A stretch of 64,000 nucleotides of DNA from Agapanthus africanus (lineage: Eukaryota > Streptophyta > Magnoliopsida > Asparagales > Amaryllidaceae): assembly GCA_030015575.1 (NCBI GenBank), contig JASDDO010000026.1:72503433-72567432 (forward strand). The letters run 5' to 3'. Position 1 is the stretch's first letter, and each line of letters starts with the position of its first letter. Shown here piece by piece: positions 31,974 through 43,339 of this stretch. The notes under the pieces are model-generated. The model saw only the letters and a program-made list of their open reading frames with translations. It searched no databases and was not told where the DNA came from. Both the position numbers and the translations under genes were made by a program.

Positions 31974-34660
31974 CCGTATCACGCCTTAATCAAGATAATA
32001 AAATGGATGTATTGACCGAACCTGCTTGTTATACTGAGCTGGGGAACGTTGGTCCCGCTCCAACTTATAATTGTTATAAGACAGAGCAAGAAATTAGGGA
32101 ATACCAGATTTCCCGTGCCGCCCAAACGAAGAAAGTGCATGTTGATGCATCATCTTCGGGTGTGTTCATTACAGAGAACTGTTTCTCAGTATCCTTTACG
32201 TCCTGGGTATGAGATACCGGATCAGGATCCCGCATATGTAATCTGTTACATGGGCTACAGAAAGGTAGAGAACTGAGAACGGGTGCTAAGTTTCACGAGA
32301 CAGAAAACGGTGCAAGTGTTGCAGCCAAGTCTGTTGGTCACTATCATCCTGTATTACCAGAATACATTGATTCTAAATGAATGTTATTAGATACCGAACC
32401 TGATGTACAACATCATATCAGTCTCTTTATTAGTAAAGAAGGATATAATTTTGTATTGTTGGATAATGTTTTGAACATTTTCTATATCAAGAGTTGATCG
32501 GTTCAGGCACGTTATCTAAAAGCATTGACGTTCTAAATCAAACTACAGTTCTTAGTATACACAACACACACAAGAGGAAGAGTTCAGAAATGAACGAATC
32601 CTTCTTGAGGCATTATAGACTAGGTCATATCAATGCGACCCGACTAGCTGAAGTTACATAAAGATACATATTTAAATTAGTTTGAATTTACATCTTGTGA
32701 AACTTGCCAGTCATGTCACAAAGATAAGATGACCAAAGCTCTGTTTATTGGAAATAGAGAAAGAGTTAGTGAACTCTTGGGATTGATACATGCTGATGTA
32801 TGAAAGTCCCCTGTCTACACATGCCAAGACCGGTTCTTTGTACTTCATTACATTCTCTGATAATCTCTCAAGATTCAGACATGTGTTCCTGTTGAAACAT
32901 AAGTCCGAAGCTTTTGAGATATTCACAGAATATAAGTTAGAAGTAGAGAACCAAATTCGGGTATAAGTATTATGTCCTTTGATGAGATCAGGGAGGAGAA
33001 TACTTGAGCACGGAATTTCTGGACCATTCTAAAGGAGAATGAGATTCTCTCTCAGCATTACTCCTCCATATACACCATAGCACAATGGTATATCGGGGCG
33101 GAGCAAAAGCACCCTATGTGATATGGTGTTCTCTATGATGAGTACTACTGAGTTTCCTATTTCCTTTTGGGAGTTATGCACTTGAGAAGCTGCATACCTA
33201 TTGAATAGGGTTCGAATCAAATCAGTTGCCTACCACTTCATATGTGATATGGAAAGGGAAGAGCCCATATCTTAAGTTGGGTAAGATTTGGGGTTGTCCG
33301 GCCTATGTCTAAAAGCAAAAATCCGGACAAGCTCGAGGCAAGGTCTGTTATGTAGAACTGGAATGGTTCCAGCTATACAAACTACAAACTGATGATTTGA
33401 TAGAACCAAGGATTCAATAGTTTCTAACGAACCTCAGTCTCTCCGCCGATCTAGTAGGGTTCCTCACCCACCTGAGAGATACTTCGGTTTTTCTATGACA
33501 GTGGGAGCGAGGATTGCATCATGAGATGATGACCCAACTAGTTTCGAGCTGGCCATCAGGAGTGAGACTCTGTAAGAATGGCTGGATGCTAAGCGATCTG
33601 AGATGGAATCCTTATACACCAACAAAGTATGGACTTTGGTTGCTTTATCTGAAGGGTTAAATCCCCATCAGGAGCAAGTATATCTTGAGAAGATTACTTG
33701 GTGTACATGGAAAAGTTAAGACTTTCAAAGCTATGCTTAAGTCCATCCAGATCCTACTTGCCAAGGCTACATACCATGACTACGATATCTGGCGGTTGGG
33801 TGTCATGACTGCTTTTCTAAATGATGTTTTAGAAGAGAGCGTCTATAAGTACACAGCCAGAGGACTTCGTAGATAGTGGGAGCAGCGGAAATGTGTGCAA
33901 GATGTTTTATGTGATAAAGCAGGCATCGCGGAGTTGGAACGTCTGTTTTGATGTGGTAATCAAAGAGTTTGACTTCATCAAAATGGTAGATGAACCTTGT
34001 ATATACAAAAAAGTAGTAGGGAGTATGGTGGTGATCCTCGTAGAGTACGTGGATGACATACTCTTGATAGGGAAGGAGTTTCCTATGCTACGCTCAGTCA
34101 ATCTCCGCTTATCACAAGGATTCTCCATATAGGATCAAAATGATACCTCCTAAATCCTGGGTTTTGGATTTATGAGATAGATATAATTGGATGTTAGGAT
34201 ACTCACTAGTTGTAGTGAGATGCTATCAATCAATTCTAGGGAGAATCACTGGAAAGGTTCCAGGGTGATAAGGACAACTGAATGTCAATCGCATGCATTG
34301 TCTTTACCTTTAGTGGAGGGACGGTATGTTGGAAGAGTTCCAAGCTAGATACCGTGACTTACTAGAGAATTAAAGGAAAGATACATCGTTACCAAGGATG
34401 CTACCAAAGAGGCAGTCTGGATATATATAAGTTCATGATATGAACTTCATTCCTACCATTGTGTGACAATGGAGTTGTGGCTTTTGCCAAGGAACCCCCG
34501 TCCCATCTGAAATCCAGATATAATTCTTAGGCAGTATCACCTGATCATGGAGATGGTTGATCTTCAGGGAGATCGAGGTTAGGAGAGTAGACACAGAGGA
34601 CAACAGCGCAGATCCACTCACAAAGGCCTTTTTCCCAGTAGAGACTTTTATGGGATGGTT
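31974..34660 (+). pseudogene. pol: decayed copia Pol of the inner element
   Basis: Pieces in three frames follow copia order. Protease reads FTSWV*DTGSGSRICN near 32195-32245, with a stop just before the catalytic DTG. The GAG-pre-integrase and zinc region reads LRHYRLGHINATRL (about 32610) and CETCQSCHKDKMTKA (about 32700). The integrase tail is near 33410-33490. RT is at 33560-34135; it has lost about 23 codons between KTFKA and MLKSIQ relative to the left copia element, but keeps YVDDILLIG. RNase H fragments reach 34640 (DNSADPLTKA). Frameshifts and stops occur throughout. It belongs to the same family as 1-1902, which serves as the intact reference. Confidence 0.92.
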
Positions 34661-34727
34661 GAGTATGAGATACTTCAACCGTAGCTAATTGTTGGGTATG
34701 TGATACCACAACAGATGACCCTAGTGC

Positions 34728-34738
34728 AAGTGGGAGAT
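34728..34738 (+). other. polypurine tract of the inner copia element
   Basis: AAGTGGGAGAT immediately before the 3' LTR, identical to 1906-1916. Confidence 0.9.
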
Positions 34739-36907
34739 TGTTAGTTATATGTATGCCCTAGAGGCCATTACTGTACATACGATGTATATTGTAATGGATG
34801 CTTAGACATATATAGGGAGGACTTATTTGCTCGACATGATAGTACGCTATCTGGTTATACTTTATCTTAACATGTACTCTCATTGTCTCAATGTTACATG
34901 TTGATAAAGCCCTCAGGATATGTACTCGACTACTGGGACTATGATGAGATTATACTAGTGGGGCCACGGTAGTCGACGAGTACATCCTATAACTGTTCCT
35001 AGTCGAGGGTGTATCGAGACAGGGAATCGATGCACCAGAGTAGACTAGCGTATACGCATCTTGACCCATATGATGGGCGATGGATGATCCCATATCCATC
35101 GGTGTTTGACATCAATGATGGTGTACGGGTGCTCAGTGGAGACTGGGTACACTGGACGGACTCGCCGAGAACTCCCAGATGGTATTATACCTCACGTCAG
35201 ATGGCAGTTCTCCGGTGACACTGGTACAGAGTAGTCTGTTGACCCGAGATCGTCATAGAGTCTTGTGTGATTCCCACTGTGCTTTATTTTCCATCATACC
35301 ACGTCCAAGAGGGCGTGCAAAAAGGTGGCTTTTGGGTACAGTCCCGAATCACATGGAGGCAATGAGCGATAGGAGGGGATTCGTTTCTCCCGGTATAGGG
35401 AGTTGATGTTGTGCTGTGTTCGATTGGCTATAACCGGAAATCCCTGGCCAGGGTTGCTGAGATTTACTGGTAAGTGTTATCAGTATTTTCTCGAACTGTT
35501 ATAGACCTCATATCGATACGACTTATCAAGCTACTGGGGTCTGACGTTTACCACCCCTAGGCGAGATATGCGACATATCAGACGATGAGACCGGACTGTA
35601 CGGGAGTGTTACTGTTTGGATTCACAGGAGAATGTACATGCTTGCTTGTTGATCTTCTGAGCGCTCAATACCTGGGTAGCTGTTACGTTTAGCTGACCGC
35701 TTGCAGCTTGTGGGTATTTGATATGATCATCACCTGCTGCCGGCGTATTGACGATTTTTTAGAGTACTACACAGAGGTTTCTTGGCTCAGGCAAAACGGA
35801 GTAGGAGCACATATGTGATATGTGCGGGACCGAGGATAATGCGATATGAGATACCGTATTCTATTCTCGCGATATTTGATATCAGCCGGGTCATCGGATC
35901 AAGTGTTGATTCGATGAATTGGTACGGATAAATATTAGTCGGTTATATGCGAAGCCGGATTGTCGGATCAAGTGTTGATTCGATAATTTAATGTATAATA
36001 ATATATATGATATATTAAAATTACATTAACTAATATTAGCTCACTAAAAGATTCTTTTTCTCACTCGGGTAATACATTGATATATATGCGATATATGTTA
36101 ATTGTATTATTTTATTTTGTTACGATAAATATTATATATGTGATATATAATATTGTAACATGATATGATTACTAATGCAACATGTTTAGTAGAGATTAAA
36201 CATGGTTAGGGTTTGATTAGGGTTAAGCTTTTCTAGATGTTTCTAGAAGCTTTCTTTTTGTTTTGTGCAAAGATATTTGTTTAGATATTTTTGCATGATA
36301 TTTCTTAACCTAACCATACCCCTTAACCCTAGTTCAATCTCTACAAAGGTTACTTAACCATGGTTGCATTATTCTTCATATTAATCCTTTCATTATTCAT
36401 CACAAAAGAAATGGATCACTATTCTTCTTCTTCTTCCTCCTTTTGCAAAGCTTTCTTGCTTTTTATTTGTGATGTAAAATGAGTGAGAATAAGAAAATAA
36501 AAGAGAGCAAAAATCCTACTTCATCATCCTCATCTATCCTTGCCATTTAGATGAGGGTGTTCACTTCATATTATGAGTGTTAGCTTGTGTTAACGAAACT
36601 TCAAGGTAGATCATCTTTGTATCGAAGATCGGAAGCAAGACTGCATCTTTCTCTTCGTGGAACCTCTCGAGAGTCCGGAACACGATGATCGCAGCGAAGG
36701 GACTTCAACACGGAGCTTAAGAACTGAAGGACCGGATCTACAAAGGTTGTAATCCCTCTCACTTAGTGTTAAACTGTTTAACATGTTAGTTTTCGCCTAA
36801 ACTCTAGTTTAAAGATCCGGCTTCGGGTTGTTCGGCACGGCTAAAATTTTAAATCGGACATGGTTGATGCCTCGTAGAACCTTGTGGCAGTGCCTAGCAA
36901 CCCTACA
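34739..36907 (+). repeat. 3' LTR of the inner copia element
   Basis: 2169 bp, TGTTAGTTATATG ... AACCCTACA, then the target copy CTTCG at 36908-36912. Pairs with 16166-18338 at roughly 97% over the stretch I compared by eye. Confidence 0.95.
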
Positions 36908-36912
36908 CTTCG

Positions 36913-37418
36913 AGCTCTCGAGGAGCTTCTTCTGGCTCGGCTATCTCGTCATCATCATTTGACCTTTCGCTGGCTTCACCAACATGGATCATGTAGCATG
37001 CTTTGGAATCAGGCTGGATGAAACCCATGCCCCGTCTATCTGGAATTCTTCCATCGATGAGTGCTCGAACCTGAGGCGGATGCCATAGCCCTTCATGAAA
37101 CTTTGCTTCGGACTCCGTTTGATATAACCGACATCCATGGCTTTTGAAATATTCCCGTATCTCGGGCGCACAGTATTTGGGATTGAGGACGGCTCTTATG
37201 CCTCTCTCATAGGGAAGGCACGCGACAGACAAATCATCCGGATGCACAATAGGATTTGACCCATAAAACAGGATGTCCTTCTATCCACTTTTCCTTCCGG
37301 GAACATAGAAAGTTTTTAGCTGGTCCACGGTGGAGTCTGACAATGCATTGAGCTCTTTGCACATCTTCTCCGGCACCCTTGTAATGGTTAGGGACCCTTG
37401 TACAACTTTGAAAGTCTC
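36913..37418 (-). pseudogene. pol: E0 pol region between protease and RT
   Basis: The minus-strand frame 37247-36913 reads HPDDLSVACLPYERGIRAVL, then APEIREYFKSHGCRLYQTES, then GMGFIQ, a linker I associate with Tat-type polyproteins. It is joined by frameshift to 37234-37449. The frame is cut at the copia insertion; the next E0 codons are at 16165. No catalytic motif is expected here. Confidence 0.75.
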
Positions 37419-38165
37419 TCATAGCTTTGCTTGTTGCGTGGGGGGCCAATCTGTATAGCTGTTGTAAGGCAGGTTCTCTTCCTCTGACTCTTCAGTGTCG
37501 CTGCCTAAACGAGGGCAAATTTTTCTGTCAGATGGGCCTTCGATATCAGACTCGTTCGTATCGCTACCAAAATGAGGGCGGTTTTTATGGACGGACGGAC
37601 TTCCAACGTCGGACTCATCAGTGTCACTGTCGAAATGCGGACGCACTTGGGGGTTTTTGCTTTTGAAAGTGACAGCCAGCTCAGACTTGCATTTGAGTTT
37701 CGGGGCCGTTCTGTCTTTGGTCAGCTGTGGCTCAGCACTTTGGGGGTTCACAAAGTACCGAGAATCTTCATATCGGACTTCATGCACACCGAACGGCTGG
37801 ATGTCTCCATCAATGCGTCTTTCTTCGCCATTTTTAGTATACTTCATGCATTGATGGAGAGTTGACGGAACGATACCATAATCGTGGAGCCACGACCGTC
37901 CCAAGAGAATTTTGTAAGACTTGTCAGCGTCGATCACGTATATCTTAGTTTCGGTTTGTATATCCCCAAATTTGATTGGCAGAGCTATAGACCCCAGAAC
38001 TTGCTGGCAGTTTTGATTGAAGCCTTGAATGAAAATCCTTTCACTTGACAGGTGTCGGACGTCCATTGACAAACTCTTCAGAGTACGCAAGTTCATGATG
38101 TTCACTGAGAATCCCGGATCAATCAATATGCGATTAATCCGATCTCCGTCGCTGTATTCTGTCAT
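37419..38165 (-). pseudogene. pol: E0 aspartic protease region
   Basis: Minus strand: YSDGDRINRILIDPGFSVNIM gives the protease active-site region; the motif is D-P-G where many aspartic proteases have D-(S/T)-G, with Asp kept. Downstream are KFGDIQTETKIYVIDADKSY and KILLGRSWLHDYGIVPSTLH, the usual flap and C-terminal strand region. After about residue 160, acidic repeats of the form HFGSDT(D/N)ESD occur three times. The frame ends in a stop and shifts before 37449. It lies between gag and the RT linker as expected. Confidence 0.85.
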
Positions 38166-38184
38166 GTAAAGCGGCCGGTTATGC

Positions 38185-41100
38185 TCAGCTGTTCCCAGTA
38201 GCAGGCTTCGTCCTTAAATGTGACCGTGGCGGTATGCAGGGTGTACTGGGTTTCTTTCTATTAATTTCCACAAAGTGAGCCTGGTACCGCTCGAGGTTTT
38301 GTAAAGAGTGAATGAAAACATTTTTAAGCTCTTTAGATAGGACCAAGGCATCGTAGATGCTCAGGAAAGACGGAAGCTTTCGGAGATGAGCTAAGACATT
38401 ATAGTCCACTGAGGAAGGACTCGAATTTTCATGAGCCGGCTCTCCGCCATCTTCTTCATTAGTGACTTGTTTTTCTTTCCCTTTTGGGGCATTGCCCTGA
38501 TTCGGCGGTAAAGCCATGCCGCTTCTGAGCTGGATTTGGTTGGCCTTTGTGGCGAGCTTCTCATCCTCTTCAAGAAAACAGAGCTCCTCCTCAGAGTCGC
38601 TGCCCAGATGGATGGCGTAGCAGGTCACCATAGGGATCTTTTCATTGGAGTCTTCTTCTAGCTCCTCCAAAATCTCTGCTGCTTCTACAGGAAAGAACTC
38701 CTTCAATTGAATTAGAGTTCTTTCCTTTTGTTCATAGTCTTCGAGGGAATCGATATATTTTTGAATGGTCGATCTCCCTGCAGACACTTTTTCGCGTCGA
38801 GCTGCACTTTTCTTCTTCTTGAGCTTTTTGGATTTTGAGCCTGATTGAGCCGAATTGGCAGCTGGAATGGTGGGCGTTTTCTGCCCTTTTCCATTCTGTT
38901 CTGGGCTCTTTCTGAAGTAACTTTAGCATATTCTTTGTCATATTAGATATGTGCGTACTCCACGGAGGCTGCGGTGAGTCAGTTTCATTTCTCATGCCAG
39001 CGGGTTCAACTATCTTCTTCCAAAAGGCTTCAGCTTCTGTCTGTATAAAGTTGGTGGTTGTAACTTGATTGTTTACCAACACACTCTTAGACAGCTCGAT
39101 CTCTCCAGTCTTGTAATGCTTCTCGACCCAGTCTTTGAAAATATAGCAATCCTCAATCGCATGGCTCACTACTCTGTGGTATGAGCAATACAGGGGATTG
39201 TCGGTCATTTTTGCTTCGTGGGGTCTCTTCGACTCCAGCACTTGTAGACCATTGTTCAAGGCTCTTTGAATATGTTGCGGACCTTGTCCCTTCTGAAAGA
39301 GTAAACCTTGTTCTTTTTCTCCTCTAGGGAAGACCCTTCTCCTCCCAGCAATGGCTTTCAAGACCGGTTGGTTTTGGAATCGCCTGCCTTTCGGTTGTCT
39401 TCATTGTCGGACGCATTGAAGACATTGGTACTGCTGGAATTCCCGCTTCTACGGTTGTCGTCCCTTTTGCTCTTTCAAGTCTTGTCTCTCTGAGAGTCCG
39501 GGGTAGACTCTTGCTTCGAGCGTTCCAGCATTTGGACTTTCTTGGTCAGCTCCTGAAACGTCTTGAGGCCTGCTGTACACAAGAATGGGATCATCCAATT
39601 GTTGAGGTTCCCAATAAAAAGGCTGACGGACTGGTCCTGCTCCAGCGGCGGTTTGCACTTGACCGTGAGATTACGCCATCGGGCGATAAAGTAGGTGTTT
39701 CTTTCATTCTTCCCCGACTTGGTCCTCACAAGGTCAACAATAGAGATTTAATCACTGACACTCATGAACCTTTGTCGAAATAGAGACTCCATTCGGGAAA
39801 AGGTAATGACGGACCTGTCTGGTATACTCGTGTACCAGTCGAAAGCGACACCGGTCAGGCAGTTGACAAACTGACGAAGAAGGAGTGCATCATTGCCCCC
39901 TGTATTTCTGCATGATGCTTTAAAGTGGGCAACGTGCTGATTTGCATTTCCAGTCCCGTCAAATCTTCCGAACTTAGGAATGACGTAGCTGCTCGGGAAC
40001 TCGATCAGATCGTACTGTGTGGGATATGACCGCCCACTACTGCCGATTTCTTTCTGAGCTTCAGTTTCGGCTACCAATGTTCTAACCTTGCTAGTGACCA
40101 AATCCCTTATCCAATCTTGCGTTAGCAGGATAGTGCTATCTGGGGCCAAGGCATCCCCAGAAGCGGAATGTGGCCGGCTTTGGTGCAGCTCACCCAATCT
40201 TGGACCCAAGGGGACATGCATTGGTTGCTTCGGGTTGTCATCACCCGGCTCATGAGTAGAGACATGTGCTTGATTGGAAGGTGCTCGAGCAATTTGAGCC
40301 GTGAGCTGCATCACAACATTCGTCAGGTCGTCGATTTTGGATTAAAGCTTGGCCATTTCTTTTTCTTTGCTTTTGAGCTATTTTTGAAGCTCTTGAAGCA
40401 GCTCTTGCTCTGCAGTCCTGAGGAGGAAAGTCGGCTCTTCCTCGTTGTCCGAGCTTGACTCTACATGGACTGAGGGGTCTTTCTGCCTATCATCCGCATC
40501 GAGAGAGTTTTCATTATCTAGCGGAGGCAGCTGTTCTTGGGAAGCAGCAACCACATTCAAGCCGGATTGGGCTTGGGATGTGGTGGCCCCATCCTTGCTT
40601 TTGCTGTGAAGGTTGTCGCTGGGGCGCGTGCCCGCCATATAGACCGTGTGGACAATATATCCAACCATCATTTCATTATTGGTAGATGACTTTGTAGATC
40701 ACCGTCTTGGCGTTTCTGTTTTGGTAGTGGACAATCGATTGAAGATGGCTGGCCTGACCGGATTCATGAGTGGTGCTGGCACCTTTTTTCTGGATCTGCC
40801 TCGCTGCTTTTGCGCGGCACAGAGCGCCTGATAGACTCTTGAAGACACAGTGCCATGCCTTTTTTGTTGGGGCTGGGACACGTCTCTTTGTAGCATTGTT
40901 CGGACTGCTATCTCCTTGATTTTAGCGGTCATGGCATTTTTCTGAACCCACTTCAAGGGTTCGAAGGAATTGCTAACTTTTACGGTCGACACGGCCGTCA
41001 TCGCGGGATGACCCTGCTCTTAGAACCTCACAAGATTCCACTTGGCCGAAGTCATGGCCCTTTTGTTGGCTTGATACCTGAGCCGCTTCTGTCTCAACCT

Positions 41101-41483
41101 TTCTGTTTTGAGCACTTGGCAAGCTTCGGCCCTTCGGGACGACGTCGTAGACCGACTGACAGAGAGTCCAGAGAATATGCCTGCTCGCTCGATCGTCAAG
41201 GGCAACGTCTAAGCTTGCTGGAGCTGCTTTGTGTCCCCATTGGTGTTAATGGCCTTGCCCCCAGTTAGAACAGTGGAGAGCCGTTCGAATACGGATTTGC
41301 ATATGGGGTGGGATGCCCTAACGACCACGACGTTCGGCCTCCTGCCCCTTGAGGTCGGTTTGGCCGTTTGGTTTGTCGGGACCTCCGCCAGATGAGCGCT
41401 TCCAGCAGGGTAGATGACGACCGAACCAAATTGACGGGGTGGCTCCTCCCATTGCCGGCTAAGACTGACAGGGAGAACCACAC
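38185..41483 (-). pseudogene. gag: E0 gag, main part, frameshifted
   Basis: Minus-strand pieces run from SRVVLPVSLSRQWEEPP (41483, just right of the E1 insertion) through KSVFERLS, stop at 41209, SGLSVSRS, FNRLSTTKTE, GYIVHTVYMAG, then the capsid-like core YDLIEFPSSYVIPKF, GTGNANQHVAHFKASC, FVNCLTGVAFDWYTSIPD (39748-40314). Next come RWRNLTVKC and, near 39145-39195, a zinc-like YCSYHRVVSHAIEDC (C-x2-H-x4-H-x4-C). The C-terminal part (38185-38787) has IQKYIDSLEDYEQKERTLIQ and an acidic stretch. At least four frame changes or stops. E2 gag (58762-63818) is the open homologue and fixes the order. Confidence 0.9.
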
Positions 41484-42095
41484 GAGATTGTAGGGTGTTT
41501 TTCGTCACCCCATTGAGATGGGAATACGCGCGCGCTTGTCAGGCGCATTACAGATTCCCCCGGCCTAGGGTAGGCCAGGGTTTAATGATTGTGGGGATCC
41601 GAACCTCCGGCAGCCGCGAACTAAGCTGCCGTTAATTACCCTTCGCATTTGGAGCGAAGGAACCTCCGATTGACGGGTTAAACTGGTCATGCGAACTCAA
41701 TATGCAGTGTGTTGGTGTGTGTATTTTTTTTGTTTTGTTCCACTTGTAAAAAGAGATATATACATATACATATATTTTCTATATATAAAAACGAAAATAA
41801 ATAAGTAAATAAATATTTGGAGAATTATTATTTTTTTTGATAAATTTTTAAATATTTTTTTAATTTAAAAATATTATTTTTATTTATTTAATATTTATTT
41901 AATATTTTTTTTAAATAGAAAAAGGGGTTAAATAAAGAAAAGAAGAAAAGAAAATAATTATGTTTTTTTTTAATTTTTAAATATTATTTATAATTTATTT
42001 AATATTTATTTATTTTTATTTTTAAATAAAAAAAGAAGGAAGAAAGAAGAAAAGAGAATTTTTTATTTTATTTTATTTTTTTTTAAAAAAAGGGG

Positions 42096-42290
42096 ATCAC
42101 ATGCTAACATGTGACCCCTCATGTGAGGGGGTCTCATGTTAAACATGTGACCCGGTCACATGCTCATGTTAAACATGTGACCCGGTCACATGGTAAATAT
42201 GTGACCCGGTCACATGCTAAGCATGTGACCCGGTCTGGTCACATGTTAAGCATGTGACCCGGTCACATGCTTTGCATGTGACCGCAATTT
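42096..42290 (-). promoter_or_regulatory. CACATG/CATGTG palindrome array, 3' LTR of E1
   Basis: Repeats of GGTCACATG, 3-5 bases, CATGTGACC; I count seven CATGTGACC-type half-units here (one reads ATATGTGACC) against three in the 5' LTR (48256-48345). It holds the place that CACGTG arrays hold in the other Tat LTRs. Confidence 0.85.
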
Positions 42291-42307
42291 TATTTATTTA
42301 TTTTTTT

Positions 42308-42600
42308 TACGTGGAGTTCAACTCCAAAGGAATTTTATATGGCTAAAAAAATGTAATGTGGAGTTAGACTCTCCCAAAAATGGTATTTTTTGGTGGAGTT
42401 AAACTCCAAAAGAATTTATGTAGTGGAGTTAAACTCCAAAGGAATTTTCTTTGTGGAGTTGACCTCCAAAAGATTTTTACTGTGGAGTTAAACTCCAAAA
42501 GAATTTTTGTAGTGGAGTTAAACTCCAAAATAATTTTCCTGGTGGTGGAGTTGAACTCCAAAAGAATTTTATTTGTGGAGTTGAACTCCAAAGGAATTTT
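42308..42600 (-). promoter_or_regulatory. array of nine 13-bp dyads, 3' LTR of E1
   Basis: GGAGTT, one base, AACTCC recurs about every 30-35 bp; the centre base varies (A, C, G) and a few arms are imperfect. The 5' LTR has the same at 48371-48660. The one-base spacer favours a protein-dimer site over an RNA hairpin, by inference. Confidence 0.85.
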
Positions 42601-43227
42601 CTCCTTTCTCCTTTGAGAAGAAACCCAAAATGGGTTCTCTTGAAACTCCAAGATCTAGATCTTGGATGATAAAAAAAGAGACCCTTTTTCTTCTCTTGAT
42701 AGAGTTTTGGGAGATGGGTTGATGGTAAAACTTTGTTTAGTTTTAAAAAAAAGAGAGCTAAGCTCTTGATTTATTTGGAAAATAAAAAGGAAGAGGAAGA
42801 ACTTGAAAAAGAGAGAGTGGAGGAACAAACCCTAGTTTTTGAGGGAATGAAAAAAGTGTATGCTTTATTCATCATCATGTTGCCTTATATAGGCTTACAT
42901 ATTTACATATAGCCCCTTGGGCTTTACAAAAATGGCATTTTAGCCATCCCATGGCTCTTTAGCCATCCCATGGCTCATGTGCCATTTCATTTTTGCACAT
43001 AAGCCATGGGCTTACAAAATATTGGCTTTATGCCCATTTTGCATACATTCATGCACAATAATTACATAAAAATTATTTGTTACATGATTTTTGTTGTTGG
43101 CATGGAGGAGGCTGGCTGCGGGCTCGACTTGGGCATGGGCCCGCTTGACCTGGGCTTGGGCCCACCTGACTTGGGGTTGACCTTGACTTTGACTCGGTCA
43201 ACGGAGGTGTAAATTTTTACCCCAACA

Positions 43228-43241
43228 AAGTGCCCCCCCAT
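43228..43241 (-). other. polypurine tract of E1
   Basis: Minus strand TGGGGGGGGCACTT directly before the 3' LTR start TGTTGGGG. Confidence 0.85.
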
Positions 43242-43339
43242 CAATAAATGCACACAGCATATACGGGTCGTGTGCATGAAATTGATGGATCTTCTTTCAC
43301 GTGGAGGCGACTTGCTTTGGTTCCCACTTTTTGGGATGC

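Larger units (their letters stand above)
16166..36907 (+). mobile_element. complete-ended Ty1/copia element (Angela/Tork-like) inside E0
   Basis: 5' LTR 16166-18338, primer site 18340, internal region interrupted by the large-LTR element, polypurine tract 34728-34738 and 3' LTR 34739-36907. CTTCG flanks it at 16161-16165 and 36908-36912. It lies opposite to E0 and splits E0 pol between protease and RT. Without the nested element it is about 10.2 kb. The LTRs are close (about seven differences in the first 225 bp), yet Pol is wrecked and gag is not recognisable, so it probably moved as a non-autonomous copy. Confidence 0.96.
41489..43227 (-). repeat. 3' LTR of E1
   Basis: 1739 bp, plus strand TGTAGGGTGTTTTTCG ... 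ACCCCAACA. Contains an AT-rich core (41730-42080), a CACATG/CATGTG array (42096-42290) and GGAGTTAAACTCC dyads (42308-42600). It is 126 bp longer than the 5' LTR, mainly from the CACATG array. Confidence 0.95.

Noticed and set aside
41750..42080. AT-rich tract as a replication origin or matrix attachment site
   Set aside because: It is simply the AT-rich core of the E1 LTR, repeated in the other LTR; nothing specific supports another role.
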